In this document: positions 1 to 7,129 of the stretch, one piece after another | Position numbering within the stretch: position 1 is the stretch's first letter | Layout: each line of letters starts with the position of its first letter | Source: Natrarchaeobius oligotrophus | Lineage (GTDB): Archaea > Halobacteriota > Halobacteria > Halobacteriales > Natrialbaceae | Assembly (NCBI RefSeq): GCF_003841465.1 | Contig: NZ_REFZ01000069.1 | Span: 1-54,804 of the forward strand | Direction: 5' to 3' | DNA: 54,804 bases | Program-made: the position numbers and the translations under genes | Notes under the pieces: model-generated | Told to the model about the DNA's origin: nothing | What the model saw: only the letters and a program-made list of their open reading frames with translations | Databases searched by the model: none

Positions 1-502
1 CGCGTCGACCCGTCTCGGTCAGTGCGTAGTTGTTCGTCCGGCGGTCGCGCTCGCTCTTCTCGACGACGCCCTTCTCGACCAGCTGATCGAGGTTCGGATA
101 CAGTCGCCCATGCGTTTGCTCTTCGCCGTAGTACTCCTCGACGACCTCTCTGATCCCGATCCCGTGGCGGTCCTGCCGAGCGAGCGTCGCCAAACACCGA
201 AGCTGAAACTTCGTCAAGTCGCTCGCGACCGCCCGAATCTCTTCGTCCACTCCGCCATCGGTAAGTAAAACGGACTGTTCAGCGTCTGTGGCGGTAGCGA
301 CGGAGCTTTCAGGGTTCGTGTCCGTACTGTGCAACTGACGAGGCCCGCATCCTGACCGAATCCTCGTCGCGTCGGCCGCGTCCTCGCGCGGCGGCGTGTT
401 CTGTGACCCTGCTCCGCGAGTGTCATCTCGGCCACTGGGGTGGCCGGCTGTCCTGCTCTCTTTGGGGTAATCTCTTTTACCCCCCTTGTGCTTGTTATTC
501 AT
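1..502 (-). CDS. PadR-family winged-helix regulator (main part; C-terminus continues at the right end of the window)
   Basis: Likely DNA-binding transcriptional regulator. The ATG at 502-500 gives about 90 low-complexity polar residues, then from residue ~95 a PadR-type winged helix (DLTKFQLRCLATLA, then HGIGIREVVEEYYGEEQTHG, then LYPNLDQLVEKGVVEK, RDRRTNNYALTETGRR). The HGRLYPNLDxLVxKGLVEK wing pattern is typical of haloarchaeal PadR proteins. The frame is still open at base 1. Joined to 54804-54731 it continues in frame as VLKYEYGWFERQ... to a TGA, giving 191 residues, a natural length for the family. It faces away from the PhiH1-like gene at 715, so the two regulators flank a shared control region. 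The ligand and target are unknown. Confidence 0.85.
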   Translation of the reverse strand, partial: MNNKHKGGKRDYPKESRTAGHPSGRDDTRGAGSQNTPPREDAADATRIRSGCGPRQLHSTDTNPESSVATATDAEQSVLLTDGGVDEEIRAVASDLTKFQLRCLATLARQDRHGIGIREVVEEYYGEEQTHGRLYPNLDQLVEKGVVEKSERDRRTNNYALTETGRR

Positions 503-512
503 GACTTCTGAT

Positions 513-595
513 ACGCCCGGGTAGGCGTGAGGAAGTCAACCTCGGGGTGCGCCCACACCCCGAACACGTGCATGTTCTGGCGAGGCTGACTTCCT
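513..595. repeat. Nested inverted repeats (possible structured RNA or transposon end)
   Basis: Seen directly: an outer 15-bp arm AGGAAGTCAACCTCG (530-544) pairs with CGAGGCTGACTTCCT (581-595) with one G-U type mismatch. It encloses two hairpins, CGGGGTG/CACCCCG (543-549/556-562) and GAACA/TGTTC (562-566/573-577). A small hairpin ACGCC/GGCGT (513-517/524-528) precedes it. The fold resembles a cloverleaf between two divergent regulator genes. It could be an IS200/IS605-type end, a small RNA or a replication-related cruciform; no transposase is nearby. Confidence 0.6.
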
Positions 596-638
596 ACATG
601 TAGTGATTAATTCGATCACCTAATACTTTTCCCACCAC

Positions 639-678
639 TAACGGGATCAGAACCCGTCTGTAACGGGATGTTTATCGG
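639..678 (+). promoter_or_regulatory. Promoter and operator of the PhiH1-like repressor gene
   Basis: TAACGGGAT occurs at 639-647 and again at 661-669, 22 bp apart (about two helical turns). ACGGG/CCCGT around 641-657 forms an inverted repeat. The second copy abuts a TATA-like TTTATCGG (671-678), which would start transcription near 702, followed by GGAG just before the ATG at 715. A repressor bound here would block TBP/TFB, so autoregulation is the simplest reading. Confidence 0.5.
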
Positions 679-714
679 TTAGTAGCGTGAACGTATCATC
701 ATACCGGAGTCCAT

Positions 715-1041
715 ATGAGTGGTACACGCCGAGTTAACCGCGAGATGAGGAAGCCGGCGGAGTGGATGCGCTCGCCAGCCGATGACCGTATCCTCGAGTT
801 GATGCAAGACGAGGGCAACATGACTCCTCGAGCGTTGTCGCGCGAAGGGGATGTTCCTCGAATCGACATCAGTCGCGACTACGCTGGCGATCGGTGTCGC
901 GAACTTACCCGGTACGGTCTGCTTGAGCGACTGGATCGTGGCCTCTACCGTCTCACAGACAAGGGCGAGGCCTATCTGGAGGGCGGCCTGGACGTAAACG
1001 ATCTCGATCCGCTCGATGCCGACACCGATTCCTCGGAGTGA
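715..1041 (+). CDS. PhiH1-repressor-like winged-helix protein
   Basis: A 108-residue DNA-binding protein. Residues ~14-85 form a winged helix (RKPAEWMRSPADDRILELM, then recognition-helix region ISRDYAGDRCRELTRYGLLERLDRGLYRLTDKGEAYLEG). The pattern W-DDRIL...G-L--ISRRC--L---GLL--L--GVY-LT--GEAYL is that of the halovirus phiH repressor family. The family is known for controlling lysogeny in phiH, so a lysogeny-maintenance role here is inferred. GGAG precedes the chosen ATG. The gene ends 3 bp from the convergent gene at 1045. Confidence 0.88.
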   Translation: MSGTRRVNREMRKPAEWMRSPADDRILELMQDEGNMTPRALSREGDVPRIDISRDYAGDRCRELTRYGLLERLDRGLYRLTDKGEAYLEGGLDVNDLDPLDADTDSSE

Positions 1042-1044
1042 CAT

Positions 1045-1308
1045 CTACCGTAGCTCCCCGCGCACGAGCTCCATTGCGTCGTTGATCCACTGTGGCAGCG
1101 GCCGCGTCGGCGGGTCGCGATCGACGCACTCGCCGTCGGCGAACTCGAGGACCCACTCGTCGGGCCCGTACTCGATACTCACTGTTCGCCGATCGCCGTC
1201 GGCCTCGATCTCGATGGTAGCGCGGCGTGGGGCCTCCGATGGCACGTCAGCCCCGAGGTCAGTCGCAAGGTCGATCTCGTGTCGCTGTCTGTCTGCCGTT
1301 GTCGACAT
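1045..1308 (-). CDS. Hypothetical protein
   Basis: 87 residues, not recognised. After a short polar N-terminus it is predicted beta-rich (RATIEIEADGDRRTVSIEYG... EWVLEFADGE) with a short C-terminal helix. The ATG at 1308 is preferred to an in-frame GTG at 1338 because the latter lies inside a TATA-like element (about 1341-1333), which is correctly spaced for a leaderless start at 1308. The promoter carries the same 15-mer as the orc1 promoter, suggesting co-regulation with the replication initiator. Confidence 0.65.
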   Translation of the reverse strand: MSTTADRQRHEIDLATDLGADVPSEAPRRATIEIEADGDRRTVSIEYGPDEWVLEFADGECVDRDPPTRPLPQWINDAMELVRGELR

Positions 1309-1354
1309 GACATCCTGACTTTCACGGGATGTAACCAAAAGCGACGCTCCCGGC

Positions 1355-1369
1355 TTTCCGGAATTTCCG
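1355..1369 (-). promoter_or_regulatory. Upstream control site, copy 1 (TTTCCGGAATTTCCG)
   Basis: The 15-mer contains the palindrome TTCCGGAA. It lies 13-14 bp upstream of a TATA-like CTTTTGG for the leftward gene starting at 1308. An identical copy sits in the same orientation and at similar spacing upstream of the orc1 TATA box (2479-2493), and the match extends to 18 of 19 bases. Confidence 0.55.
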
Positions 1370-1390
1370 CGTTGATCCCTGATACCGCTG

Positions 1391-2434
1391 TTAGTGCCCG
1401 CCTACAGCACTGTCGGCTTCGAAATCCACGTTTCCGGGTTGGAACCGCTTTGCCTTTCCGTTGCCGCGACTCTCGACGACGTCATAGTGCTCAAGTTTCC
1501 GCATATAGCTGCGCAGCGTTCGCTCGACGCGTGGTTCGTCAACGCGATCCCGATACTCGTCGTAGAGTTCCCCCGGAGAGATCACGCCCTTCTCGCAGAT
1601 GATCTCGTAGAGGACGGTCTGGTCGTCGTTTAGTCGATCGACTGACCGATCATGGATCGCTTCCCGCGCATTCGGGATCGCACGCTGAATGTGGCGCGGC
1701 TCGATCGAGCGCGCAGAATCGTCGCCGTCTGCGTTCTGGCCGGCCTCGCGAAGCGCCGCGATCGCGACGCGTGCATCGCCGTCGGCTGCCGAAGCGATTC
1801 GTTCGAGCAGCTTTTGCCCGATCACGCGCCGGCCAAACGCACGATTTGCGCGCTCCTCGAGGACGTCGGCCAGCTGTGTTGCATCGTATTTCTCCAGCGT
1901 CAACACCGGGCCGGCACTGATCCGGCTGCGAATGTGATCCGGAACGGTTGCCCAGAGGTCTTCTTCGGTGTGGGCGATCAGGACGAGCTGAATATCGGGA
2001 CAGGTATGCAGATCACGCAAGACGTCTGTTTCCGCGATCTGATCGGCTTCGTCCAGGACGACGTGACGATACTGTCCAGGCAACTGGCGTAGCTGCCGGA
2101 GGACGTCGTCGACCGACATCGTGTCCCGATGGACTGGCGTCTCGAGGACGTCCTTCCCGATCGCGTAGATGATCTCGGAGCGTGTGTAGTCCGTCCAACA
2201 GTCGACGTACGCCGTCCGTGCGCCAGTCTGTTCCTGGATGAGCTGCAACGAGAGGCGAGCCAGCATCGTCTTCCCGACACCTGTCGGGCCGGTGATGAAC
2301 AGATTCCGTGTCGGGTCTTGGCGCGCCGAGAGCCGGTACTCCTCGAGGATGGACTCGAGATCGTCGCGACGGTGGACGACCAGCTCCCGGTCCGGAACAC
2401 GCTCGTCGTTCAGGACGTCGCTGTCCACAATCAT
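1391..2434 (-). CDS. Orc1/Cdc6-type replication initiator (AAA+)
   Basis: 347 residues. Walker A GPTGVGKT is at 49-56, Walker B VVLDEAD at 125-131, and a sensor-2-like GDARVAI at 219-225. A C-terminal winged helix (about 268-332, ending RSYMRKLEHYDVVESRGNGKAKRF) completes the Orc1/Cdc6 architecture at near the usual archaeal length. Known role of the family: ATP-dependent origin binding and MCM loading. On this episome it would direct the host replisome to a viral origin. The start is supported by a TATA box (TTTTATCA, 2466-2459) about 28 bp upstream, giving a leaderless mRNA. No canonical origin-recognition box was recognised next to it. Confidence 0.93.
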   Translation of the reverse strand: MIVDSDVLNDERVPDRELVVHRRDDLESILEEYRLSARQDPTRNLFITGPTGVGKTMLARLSLQLIQEQTGARTAYVDCWTDYTRSEIIYAIGKDVLETPVHRDTMSVDDVLRQLRQLPGQYRHVVLDEADQIAETDVLRDLHTCPDIQLVLIAHTEEDLWATVPDHIRSRISAGPVLTLEKYDATQLADVLEERANRAFGRRVIGQKLLERIASAADGDARVAIAALREAGQNADGDDSARSIEPRHIQRAIPNAREAIHDRSVDRLNDDQTVLYEIICEKGVISPGELYDEYRDRVDEPRVERTLRSYMRKLEHYDVVESRGNGKAKRFQPGNVDFEADSAVGGH

Positions 2435-2458
2435 ACATAACCGATGTGACCCATCAAA

Positions 2459-2493
2459 TGATAAAACCGACGGGCGGATTTCCGGAATTTCCG
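2459..2493 (-). promoter_or_regulatory. orc1 promoter with upstream control site, copy 2
   Basis: TTTCCGGAATTTCCG (2479-2493) lies 12 bp upstream of the TATA box TTTTATCA (2466-2459), itself about 28 bp from the orc1 ATG. The arrangement copies that at 1355-1369. It could be an operator, an activator site or a minimal initiator-binding box. Confidence 0.6.
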
Positions 2494-2518
2494 TGTTCGG
2501 ATTCTCACCGCAAAAGAG

Positions 2519-2752
2519 TCAGTCGGCGTTGAACCGGTCGCGCCAGAAGTCCGTCTTCGCCCACCGCTGGGCGCAGTCCGGATCGTGCGGGATTTCGTCA
2601 ATGTTCAATGCGCGCTTCTCGCAGCCACAGCACTGGATCATCCCGGTCGGCTCGCCGATCTTGAAGCCGTCGTCCCAGACGGGCGTCTCGCTGCGGACGA
2701 CCTGGTACTCCGTGTCGGGCGCGAGCGCGTCTTTCGAGCTCTGGCTCTGCAT
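2519..2752 (-). CDS. Hypothetical protein with Cys pairs
   Basis: 77 residues. The ATG at 2752 overlaps the stop of the preceding gene (ATGA). It contains a CCGC motif and a later HDPDC, so metal binding is possible; nothing more can be recognised. It is the last gene of the leftward operon that starts at 5075. Confidence 0.7.
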   Translation of the reverse strand: MQSQSSKDALAPDTEYQVVRSETPVWDDGFKIGEPTGMIQCCGCEKRALNIDEIPHDPDCAQRWAKTDFWRDRFNAD

Positions 2753-2949
2753 CAGCGCACCCCCAGGACGATTTTGAGTCGGCGAATCGTGAACGAGTAG
2801 TCGCCCAGGTGCCGGAGAACGGTCCCGCCCGTCGTGTCCGCCTTCGGCCCGATCACGAGCTCGAGTTCGCCGTTGCCCGTGACGTCCGCGAGCCGGACGA
2901 GCGGCAGCTTCTCGATCACGGCGGCGACGAGGCCTCCGAGCAGCCCCAT
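2752..2949 (-). CDS. Hypothetical protein
   Basis: 65 residues, start MGLLGGLVAAVIEKLPL, then a beta-rich stretch (ADVTGNGELELVIGPKAD). The N-terminal 13 residues are apolar but too short for a confident membrane segment. It is coupled by ATGA overlap to the next gene and starts directly after the stop of the previous one. Not recognised. Confidence 0.7.
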   Translation of the reverse strand: MGLLGGLVAAVIEKLPLVRLADVTGNGELELVIGPKADTTGGTVLRHLGDYSFTIRRLKIVLGVR

Positions 2950-3186
2950 TTAGATCGCCTCCGCGACCAGGTGGTCGCCCTGTCGCTGAACGCTTGCGAT
3001 GCCACAATCGTTCTCGCCGAGTGCTCGCAGGACCTCCGGCGGGACGCGGTCGACCGACGGCAACAGCACGATCTCGAGGACGCAGTGAGTCGCGTCGGTC
3101 CGGTTGATCGTCCGGGCGTCGCGGACGATCGGGTGCGAGCGGACGGCCTCCGTCGCGGCGCCGACGTTCGCAGTCTGGACGCTCAT
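2950..3186 (-). CDS. Hypothetical protein
   Basis: 78 residues starting MSVQTANVGAATEAV. The ATG at 3186 overlaps the TGA of the gene upstream, which decides this start over longer in-frame options. A mixed alpha/beta pattern with no recognised domain. A middle gene of the 5075-2519 operon. Confidence 0.7.
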   Translation of the reverse strand: MSVQTANVGAATEAVRSHPIVRDARTINRTDATHCVLEIVLLPSVDRVPPEVLRALGENDCGIASVQRQGDHLVAEAI

Positions 3187-3329
3187 TGTCGTTCCCTCCG
3201 GACGACGTCGAGACAGCCAGGACACGTCACGACCGGGCAGTTGTGTGGGTTCACCGGATCGTCGGCGGACGTCCGGATCAGCTCCGAGTCGCAGTCGTCG
3301 CACCGTTCCTCGAGCGTCTCGTCGGTCAC
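3183..3329 (-). CDS. Small zinc-ribbon protein
   Basis: 48 residues with a GTG start. Two CxxC knuckles (CDDC near residues 10-13 and CPGC near 36-39), plus extra Cys, suggest a zinc ribbon. The GTG overlaps the TGA of the upstream SWIM gene (GTGA) and its own TGA overlaps the next ATG, a strong sign of a translated operon member. Function unknown; such viral mini-ribbons usually mediate protein or nucleic-acid contacts (inference). Confidence 0.72.
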   Translation of the reverse strand: MTDETLEERCDDCDSELIRTSADDPVNPHNCPVVTCPGCLDVVRRERQ

Positions 3330-3697
3330 GCCGACCACCTCGGTTCACCGGAAACGTGCTGTCCGAGCTGCTCGTCGACGTCGTCGCGATCGACCCACGA
3401 CGGGATCGGGCGGGCTCCGATCTCGAACTGACACCGGCGGATATGCTTACAGGGGCGCTGTCGGTAGCGATGGTCGTCGCAAAGGCAGCGTGCATCGTCC
3501 GGCGCCGCGAGGTCGACGATGTACTCGCGGCCCGACGCGGTCGTCACCTCGAAGAGGCCGTCGGCGTCGCGAACCATTCCGACCGAATCCATGACCGTCA
3601 TCGGCGTCGTCAGCGCTCGCGCGTCGACCTCGTCGATCACTTCGACTTCGACCTCGGCGTCGTCCGCGTCCGCGTCGGTAGATTCGACGGCGGACAT
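3326..3697 (-). CDS. SWIM zinc-finger protein
   Basis: 123 residues. The middle holds a SWIM signature: EYIVDLAAPDDARCLCDD, then about 12 residues, then CKHIRRCQFE, i.e. CxC...CxH. SWIM fingers are found in recombination and chromatin proteins and in transposases, where they bind DNA or partner proteins. Here the domain stands nearly alone after an acidic N-terminus (DADADDAEVEVEVIDEVD). It overlaps both neighbours by 1-4 bases. The role is unknown; recombination or replication support is plausible from the location. Confidence 0.85.
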   Translation of the reverse strand: MSAVESTDADADDAEVEVEVIDEVDARALTTPMTVMDSVGMVRDADGLFEVTTASGREYIVDLAAPDDARCLCDDHRYRQRPCKHIRRCQFEIGARPIPSWVDRDDVDEQLGQHVSGEPRWSA

Positions 3698-4302
3698 TAC
3701 TCGCTCACCTCCTCGAGCAGCGCCTCAGTGTAGCTCTCGAGGCCCTCACGACTGCCGTGCTTGACGGCGAGTTCTGCGAGATGGGCACCGGGCCCCCACA
3801 GCGACGTCGATTTCAGATCGCGCGCGAAGTCTGCGACGAGATCGTCGACGTCGTGGCCGATGTTGTTCGCGACGCGACTCCAGAAGCGTTGGTTCGGCGC
3901 GTCGAACGACTCCAGGTCGCCGTCGAACTCGACGATCGCCTCTCCGACGCCGAAGAACGCCTGGACGTGGCCGTCGACCTGGACGTCCCACGCGTCGAGC
4001 TGATCGTCGCCGATCACGTACCGGGCGCCGTCCGGCTCGACCTCGAGCAGCGTTCCAATCGCCTCGTTCTCCGGGAAGCGTTTGTTCCGGAGCGCCCAGA
4101 ACTCGCCGAACTCCTCGAGCGTCTCGATTCGGTGGGTGATCTCGAGATCGACCTCTGCGCGCTCGGTGACTTCGCCGCGATCACGAACGACCGTGGCCGG
4201 GCCGGACGCTTCGGCGATGAACGCACGCGGAAGGGGCGTTGCCTGCTCGCCCTCGAGCGCAGCCACGACGTCGTTGTCGTCGGCTTCGATCTCTGCCGAC
4301 AT
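3697..4302 (-). CDS. Hypothetical protein
   Basis: 201 residues, acidic, not recognised. It contains an EVDLEITHRIETLEEFGEFWALRNKRF segment followed by beta-rich and helical stretches. There are no catalytic motifs, signal peptide or membrane segment. Its stop overlaps the ATG of the SWIM gene (TAATG), and it begins directly after the stop of the 4303-4779 gene. Confidence 0.8.
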   Translation of the reverse strand: MSAEIEADDNDVVAALEGEQATPLPRAFIAEASGPATVVRDRGEVTERAEVDLEITHRIETLEEFGEFWALRNKRFPENEAIGTLLEVEPDGARYVIGDDQLDAWDVQVDGHVQAFFGVGEAIVEFDGDLESFDAPNQRFWSRVANNIGHDVDDLVADFARDLKSTSLWGPGAHLAELAVKHGSREGLESYTEALLEEVSE

Positions 4303-4779
4303 CTATTCGTCACCTCCGTTCTCGTCTCCGCGACCATGCAACCGCTCCTCGAGCGTCAGCGCCGACCGCGGGTAGGGGTAGCGCTTGCAGTCGGCGAGGT
4401 CCTTGTCGGTTCGATTCGCGAAGACGACCTCGTACACACGCTCGTCGGGATCGCACTCGTTGTACTCTGCGACCGTTTCGTCGATCCTCTCGACGAAGTA
4501 CTCGCCAGCGGTCCGATCGGAACAACACATTACGACCGTCGTCGCGTCGCGGCCGTCCGGAACGACGTAGTCACCGACGTCGAGTGGCTCGAGATCTTCG
4601 CCATCCTCAGTGACGTCTTCGCCGCCGTCGGCGACCAGGATCTCCGAGCCGTCGGTCCCCTCAACGTGTTCGGGCCCGGCAACGGCACGAGCCTCCGCGA
4701 GCCTGCGCATCTCGCGAGCGCCTTCGCGCTCTTGCTGCTCAGCGCGTCGGCAGACGTGGTCCATGTCGCGGTACATCAT
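4303..4779 (-). CDS. Hypothetical protein
   Basis: 158 residues. An N-terminal helix rich in Arg/Glu (HVCRRAEQQEREGAREMRRLAEARAVAG) looks like a coiled coil. It is followed by a Gly/Asp-rich linker and a compact domain containing VVMCCSDRTAGEYFVERIDETV. The ATG overlaps the stop of the upstream gene. No known family recognised. Confidence 0.8.
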   Translation of the reverse strand: MMYRDMDHVCRRAEQQEREGAREMRRLAEARAVAGPEHVEGTDGSEILVADGGEDVTEDGEDLEPLDVGDYVVPDGRDATTVVMCCSDRTAGEYFVERIDETVAEYNECDPDERVYEVVFANRTDKDLADCKRYPYPRSALTLEERLHGRGDENGGDE

Positions 4780-5075
4780 TGTGGCTGCCCTCCGTCGGTC
4801 GCGACCGCTTCACTACCGATCGGTCCGATGTACCGCCGGCGTCGGGCCCCGCAGTTGGGGCAGGCACACTGGCCGTCGTGATCGTACTCCGTCTCGCAGG
4901 CTGTACACTCGACGCGCCGCGTCTCGGCGTCGTCGCTTTCGTTGTCCTCACTGTTCTCGTCTTCGTCGTCGAAGTGATCCGACGGAACGCCGTGGCGCTT
5001 CTCGAGCGAGCAGTCGGTACAGATCCGTCGGTTTGGACCCGTGGGACGGCTGCACTTGCGGCATCGGCGCGTCAT
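4776..5075 (-). CDS. Double zinc-ribbon protein
   Basis: 99 residues. Ribbon 1 is CRKCSRPTGPNRRICTDC at the N-terminus; ribbon 2 is CTACETEYDHDGQCACPNCGARR near residue 60-80. An acidic linker separates them. The C-terminus carries EAVATDGG, a peptide that recurs in other proteins of this genome. It is the first sizeable gene of the leftward operon; a 19-codon open frame (5131-5072) overlaps its start with ATGA and may be a leader peptide. Confidence 0.82.
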   Translation of the reverse strand: MTRRCRKCSRPTGPNRRICTDCSLEKRHGVPSDHFDDEDENSEDNESDDAETRRVECTACETEYDHDGQCACPNCGARRRRYIGPIGSEAVATDGGQPQ

Positions 5076-5132
5076 TTGTCAGTCACTCGGATTTCCGAAA
5101 CGGTTTCGTCGGTTCGCGTTTGAGCTATCATT

Positions 5133-5190
5133 GGTCTGTGATCAGACCGAGGTCGGGTGTTGATGGCACCCGGCCGGGATTTTCCCGACC
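5133..5190. promoter_or_regulatory. Hairpin-rich divergent control region
   Basis: GGTCTG/CAGACC (5133-5138/5143-5148) forms a tight hairpin. GGTCGGG/CCCGACC (5151-5157/5184-5190) forms a larger one that encloses GGGTG/CACCC (5155-5159/5167-5171). The elements lie between leftward and rightward operons and could be operators, an attenuator of the leftward transcript or a termination signal. Confidence 0.4.
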
Positions 5191-5208
5191 ACCCTCGATC
5201 TCTACTCC

Positions 5209-5285
5209 ATAGTCTATTCTCTATCCTATTAAATGTTTCCAATAGCTTTAGAAAAGTCTCTACTAACAACTATCCGATAGACTAT
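5209..5285 (+). promoter_or_regulatory. AT-rich promoter/operator of the rightward early operon
   Basis: ATAGTCTAT (5209-5217) and its reverse complement ATAGACTAT (5277-5285) flank an AT-rich stretch that holds a TATA-like TATTAAATG near 5228. CTATCC is repeated at 5221-5226 and 5270-5275. The base composition differs sharply from the surrounding coding DNA. Probably a repressor-controlled promoter, perhaps bound by the winged-helix product of the next gene. Confidence 0.5.
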
Positions 5286-5321
5286 TGTAGAAGTAGTTGT
5301 AATAACACCCATGGTGATGTA

Positions 5322-5711
5322 ATGAGTATCGCTCACCAACCGATGAACGAAGATTACGATCCGACGCCGAACGAAGACGATGTAATCGAGGCACTGCACG
5401 AAGGTCGCGTGACGCCGAAGCTGTTGAAAGAACGGACCGATCTGAATGACCAACAGATCAACTACGCGCTAAACCAGCTGATCGCAGCTGGCTGGGTTCG
5501 GAAAGTCACGACTGGGCTCTACGAACTCAAAGATGACCCTCGAGAGCATGTCGGCGATGCTGATGAGGTTCTACAGCGTGTGGTTGAGGAGCTCGAAAAT
5601 ATCGAAGCCGCCTTCGAGCGCGGCGATCCCGACGCAGCCCGCGACGCACTCGAGCGGGCGCAAGAAGCGATTTCAGACGGTGATCCAAATGACGACACAG
5701 ACCAATCCTGA
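5322..5711 (+). CDS. Winged-helix regulator
   Basis: 129 residues. Residues ~18-72 form a helix-turn-helix plus wing (EDDVIEALHEGRVTPKLLKERTDLNDQQINYALNQLIAAGWVRKVTTGLYEL). The C-terminal half is a charged helix (LQRVVEELENIEAAFERGDPDAARDALERAQEAI) likely used for dimerisation. It is the first gene of the replication block behind the ATAGTCTAT operator, so autoregulation and control of early genes is likely (inference). The ATG is chosen because no other in-frame start precedes the domain closely. Confidence 0.83.
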   Translation: MSIAHQPMNEDYDPTPNEDDVIEALHEGRVTPKLLKERTDLNDQQINYALNQLIAAGWVRKVTTGLYELKDDPREHVGDADEVLQRVVEELENIEAAFERGDPDAARDALERAQEAISDGDPNDDTDQS

Positions 5712-5985
5712 CGACGAAACGACCACGAAAACGTTCGATCTGTTTCTCGTGATCGACTGGAAGAACGACAGCGTCCGCCATCGAAAGACTGAGCCGGACG
5801 ACCTCGCACCGACACAGCTGGCGATCCCTGTCTCGATCGACGTCAACGTCCCCGAAGTGACGGTCCCGACGATCGAGGCCGCGATCGACGTGCCGGCCGC
5901 GAGCGTCGAACAGTCGGTCGTCCAGGAGACGCGAGAGCTAGCTGACGACCGCGGGCTACTCGAGGGGGCTGATACGGATGATTGA
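5689..5985 (+). CDS. Hypothetical protein
   Basis: 98 residues beginning MTTQTNPDDETTTKTFDLFLVIDWK, with regularly spaced hydrophobic beta stretches (LAIPVSIDVNVPEVTVPTIEAAIDV). It overlaps the preceding gene by 23 bases and the DHH gene by 8, indicating translational coupling. No family recognised. Confidence 0.7.
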   Translation: MTTQTNPDDETTTKTFDLFLVIDWKNDSVRHRKTEPDDLAPTQLAIPVSIDVNVPEVTVPTIEAAIDVPAASVEQSVVQETRELADDRGLLEGADTDD

Positions 5986-7129
5986 CGACGAACTCCTCTC
6001 ACGCGAGCAACTCGGAACCGGCGAGTGGGCAGTCACGCCCAAACCCGAGCACCTGGTGCCGGACTCGATCGCCCGTGAGCGCGATCGCACCCAGTTCCGG
6101 AGCCAGCTCGCCGACGAGCCGGTCGGCGTGATCGTCACGCACACGGACGCGGACGGCCTCGGGAGTGCGGCACTCCTTGTCGATCACCTCCAGCGGGCGT
6201 TCGACGCGGCCCGCGAGGAGATCGTCGTCCAACCGATCGACTACGACGGCGCGTATCGATTCGAACACGTCGTCGAGGACCTCCAGGACGCCGGCGTGAT
6301 CGAGACACCGATCTACATCAGCGACTTCAACCTGGACGAACTCGACACGCTCGCCGGCCTCGAGACGCTCGCCGCCGACCAGGGCTGCCCGATCACCTGG
6401 TTCGATCACCACCAGTGGAGCGACGACCATCTCGACGCGCTCGAGGACGCGGGCGTCGTCATCGAGATCGACGACGACGAGTGTGCGACGTCGCTGATCG
6501 CTCGCGAACTCGGCCCGTTCGACGACCGTATCCGAGAGCTTGCGGAGTGTACGAAGGATATCGACCTGTGGATTCGCGACGACCCGCGCTCGGAGTTTCT
6601 GAACGTGTATGCGTCCATGGTCGAGACGCCGTGGCAGTACATCAGCGTCGTCCTCGAGCACGGCCCCGACCTGCCCGACGGCATCCAGGCCGAAATCGAC
6701 GAGCGTCTCGAGCGCGATCGCGAGCTCGAACAGATCGCAGTCGAGAACCGGTCGCCGACGCGAACGATCGAGGGGTACGACGTCGTCTGTACGTACTCCC
6801 GCGGCGGCCGCTCGAGCACGATCGGGAACGAACTCGTCGAAGAGCATCCGTCGGATTACGACGTCGCGATCGTGATGAAAACTCACGGCGGAATCGGCAT
6901 CTACAGCCACTCCGACCGGACGGGCTTCGTGCGCTGTCACGAAGTCGCGGAGTGGCTCGGCGGCGGTGGCCACCCGACCGCAGCGGGATGTTCGGCGCCG
7001 GTGCAGACGTTCCGCGAGCTCGCAGATTACTGGAAAACACGGGGTGCGAGCGTTCGCGAGGAGGTGATCGACGCCGTCCATCACGTCGCATCGAGCGAGC
7101 GGCTCGCAGGGGTGAGCAGCGATGAGTGA
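5978..7129 (+). CDS. DHH-family phosphoesterase (RecJ/GAN-like nuclease)
   Basis: 383 residues with the DHH signature: HTDADG at 55-60 (motif I), ISDFN at 114-118 (motif II), FDHH at 142-145 (motif III), and the DHHA1-type GGGGHPTAAG at 328-337. Metal-dependent single-strand exonuclease or nucleotide phosphodiesterase activity is known for the family. In archaea the RecJ-like GAN nuclease acts with GINS at the fork. Directly followed (8-bp overlap) by a PCNA-like clamp, which supports a replication or repair role. All catalytic Asp/His residues appear to be present. Confidence 0.92.
   Translation: MIDDELLSREQLGTGEWAVTPKPEHLVPDSIARERDRTQFRSQLADEPVGVIVTHTDADGLGSAALLVDHLQRAFDAAREEIVVQPIDYDGAYRFEHVVEDLQDAGVIETPIYISDFNLDELDTLAGLETLAADQGCPITWFDHHQWSDDHLDALEDAGVVIEIDDDECATSLIARELGPFDDRIRELAECTKDIDLWIRDDPRSEFLNVYASMVETPWQYISVVLEHGPDLPDGIQAEIDERLERDRELEQIAVENRSPTRTIEGYDVVCTYSRGGRSSTIGNELVEEHPSDYDVAIVMKTHGGIGIYSHSDRTGFVRCHEVAEWLGGGGHPTAAGCSAPVQTFRELADYWKTRGASVREEVIDAVHHVASSERLAGVSSDE

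Noticed and set aside
3757-4881. 374-residue open frame on the plus strand
   Set aside because: Antisense to three overlapping minus-strand genes whose start/stop overlaps (TAATG, ATGA) prove their frames.
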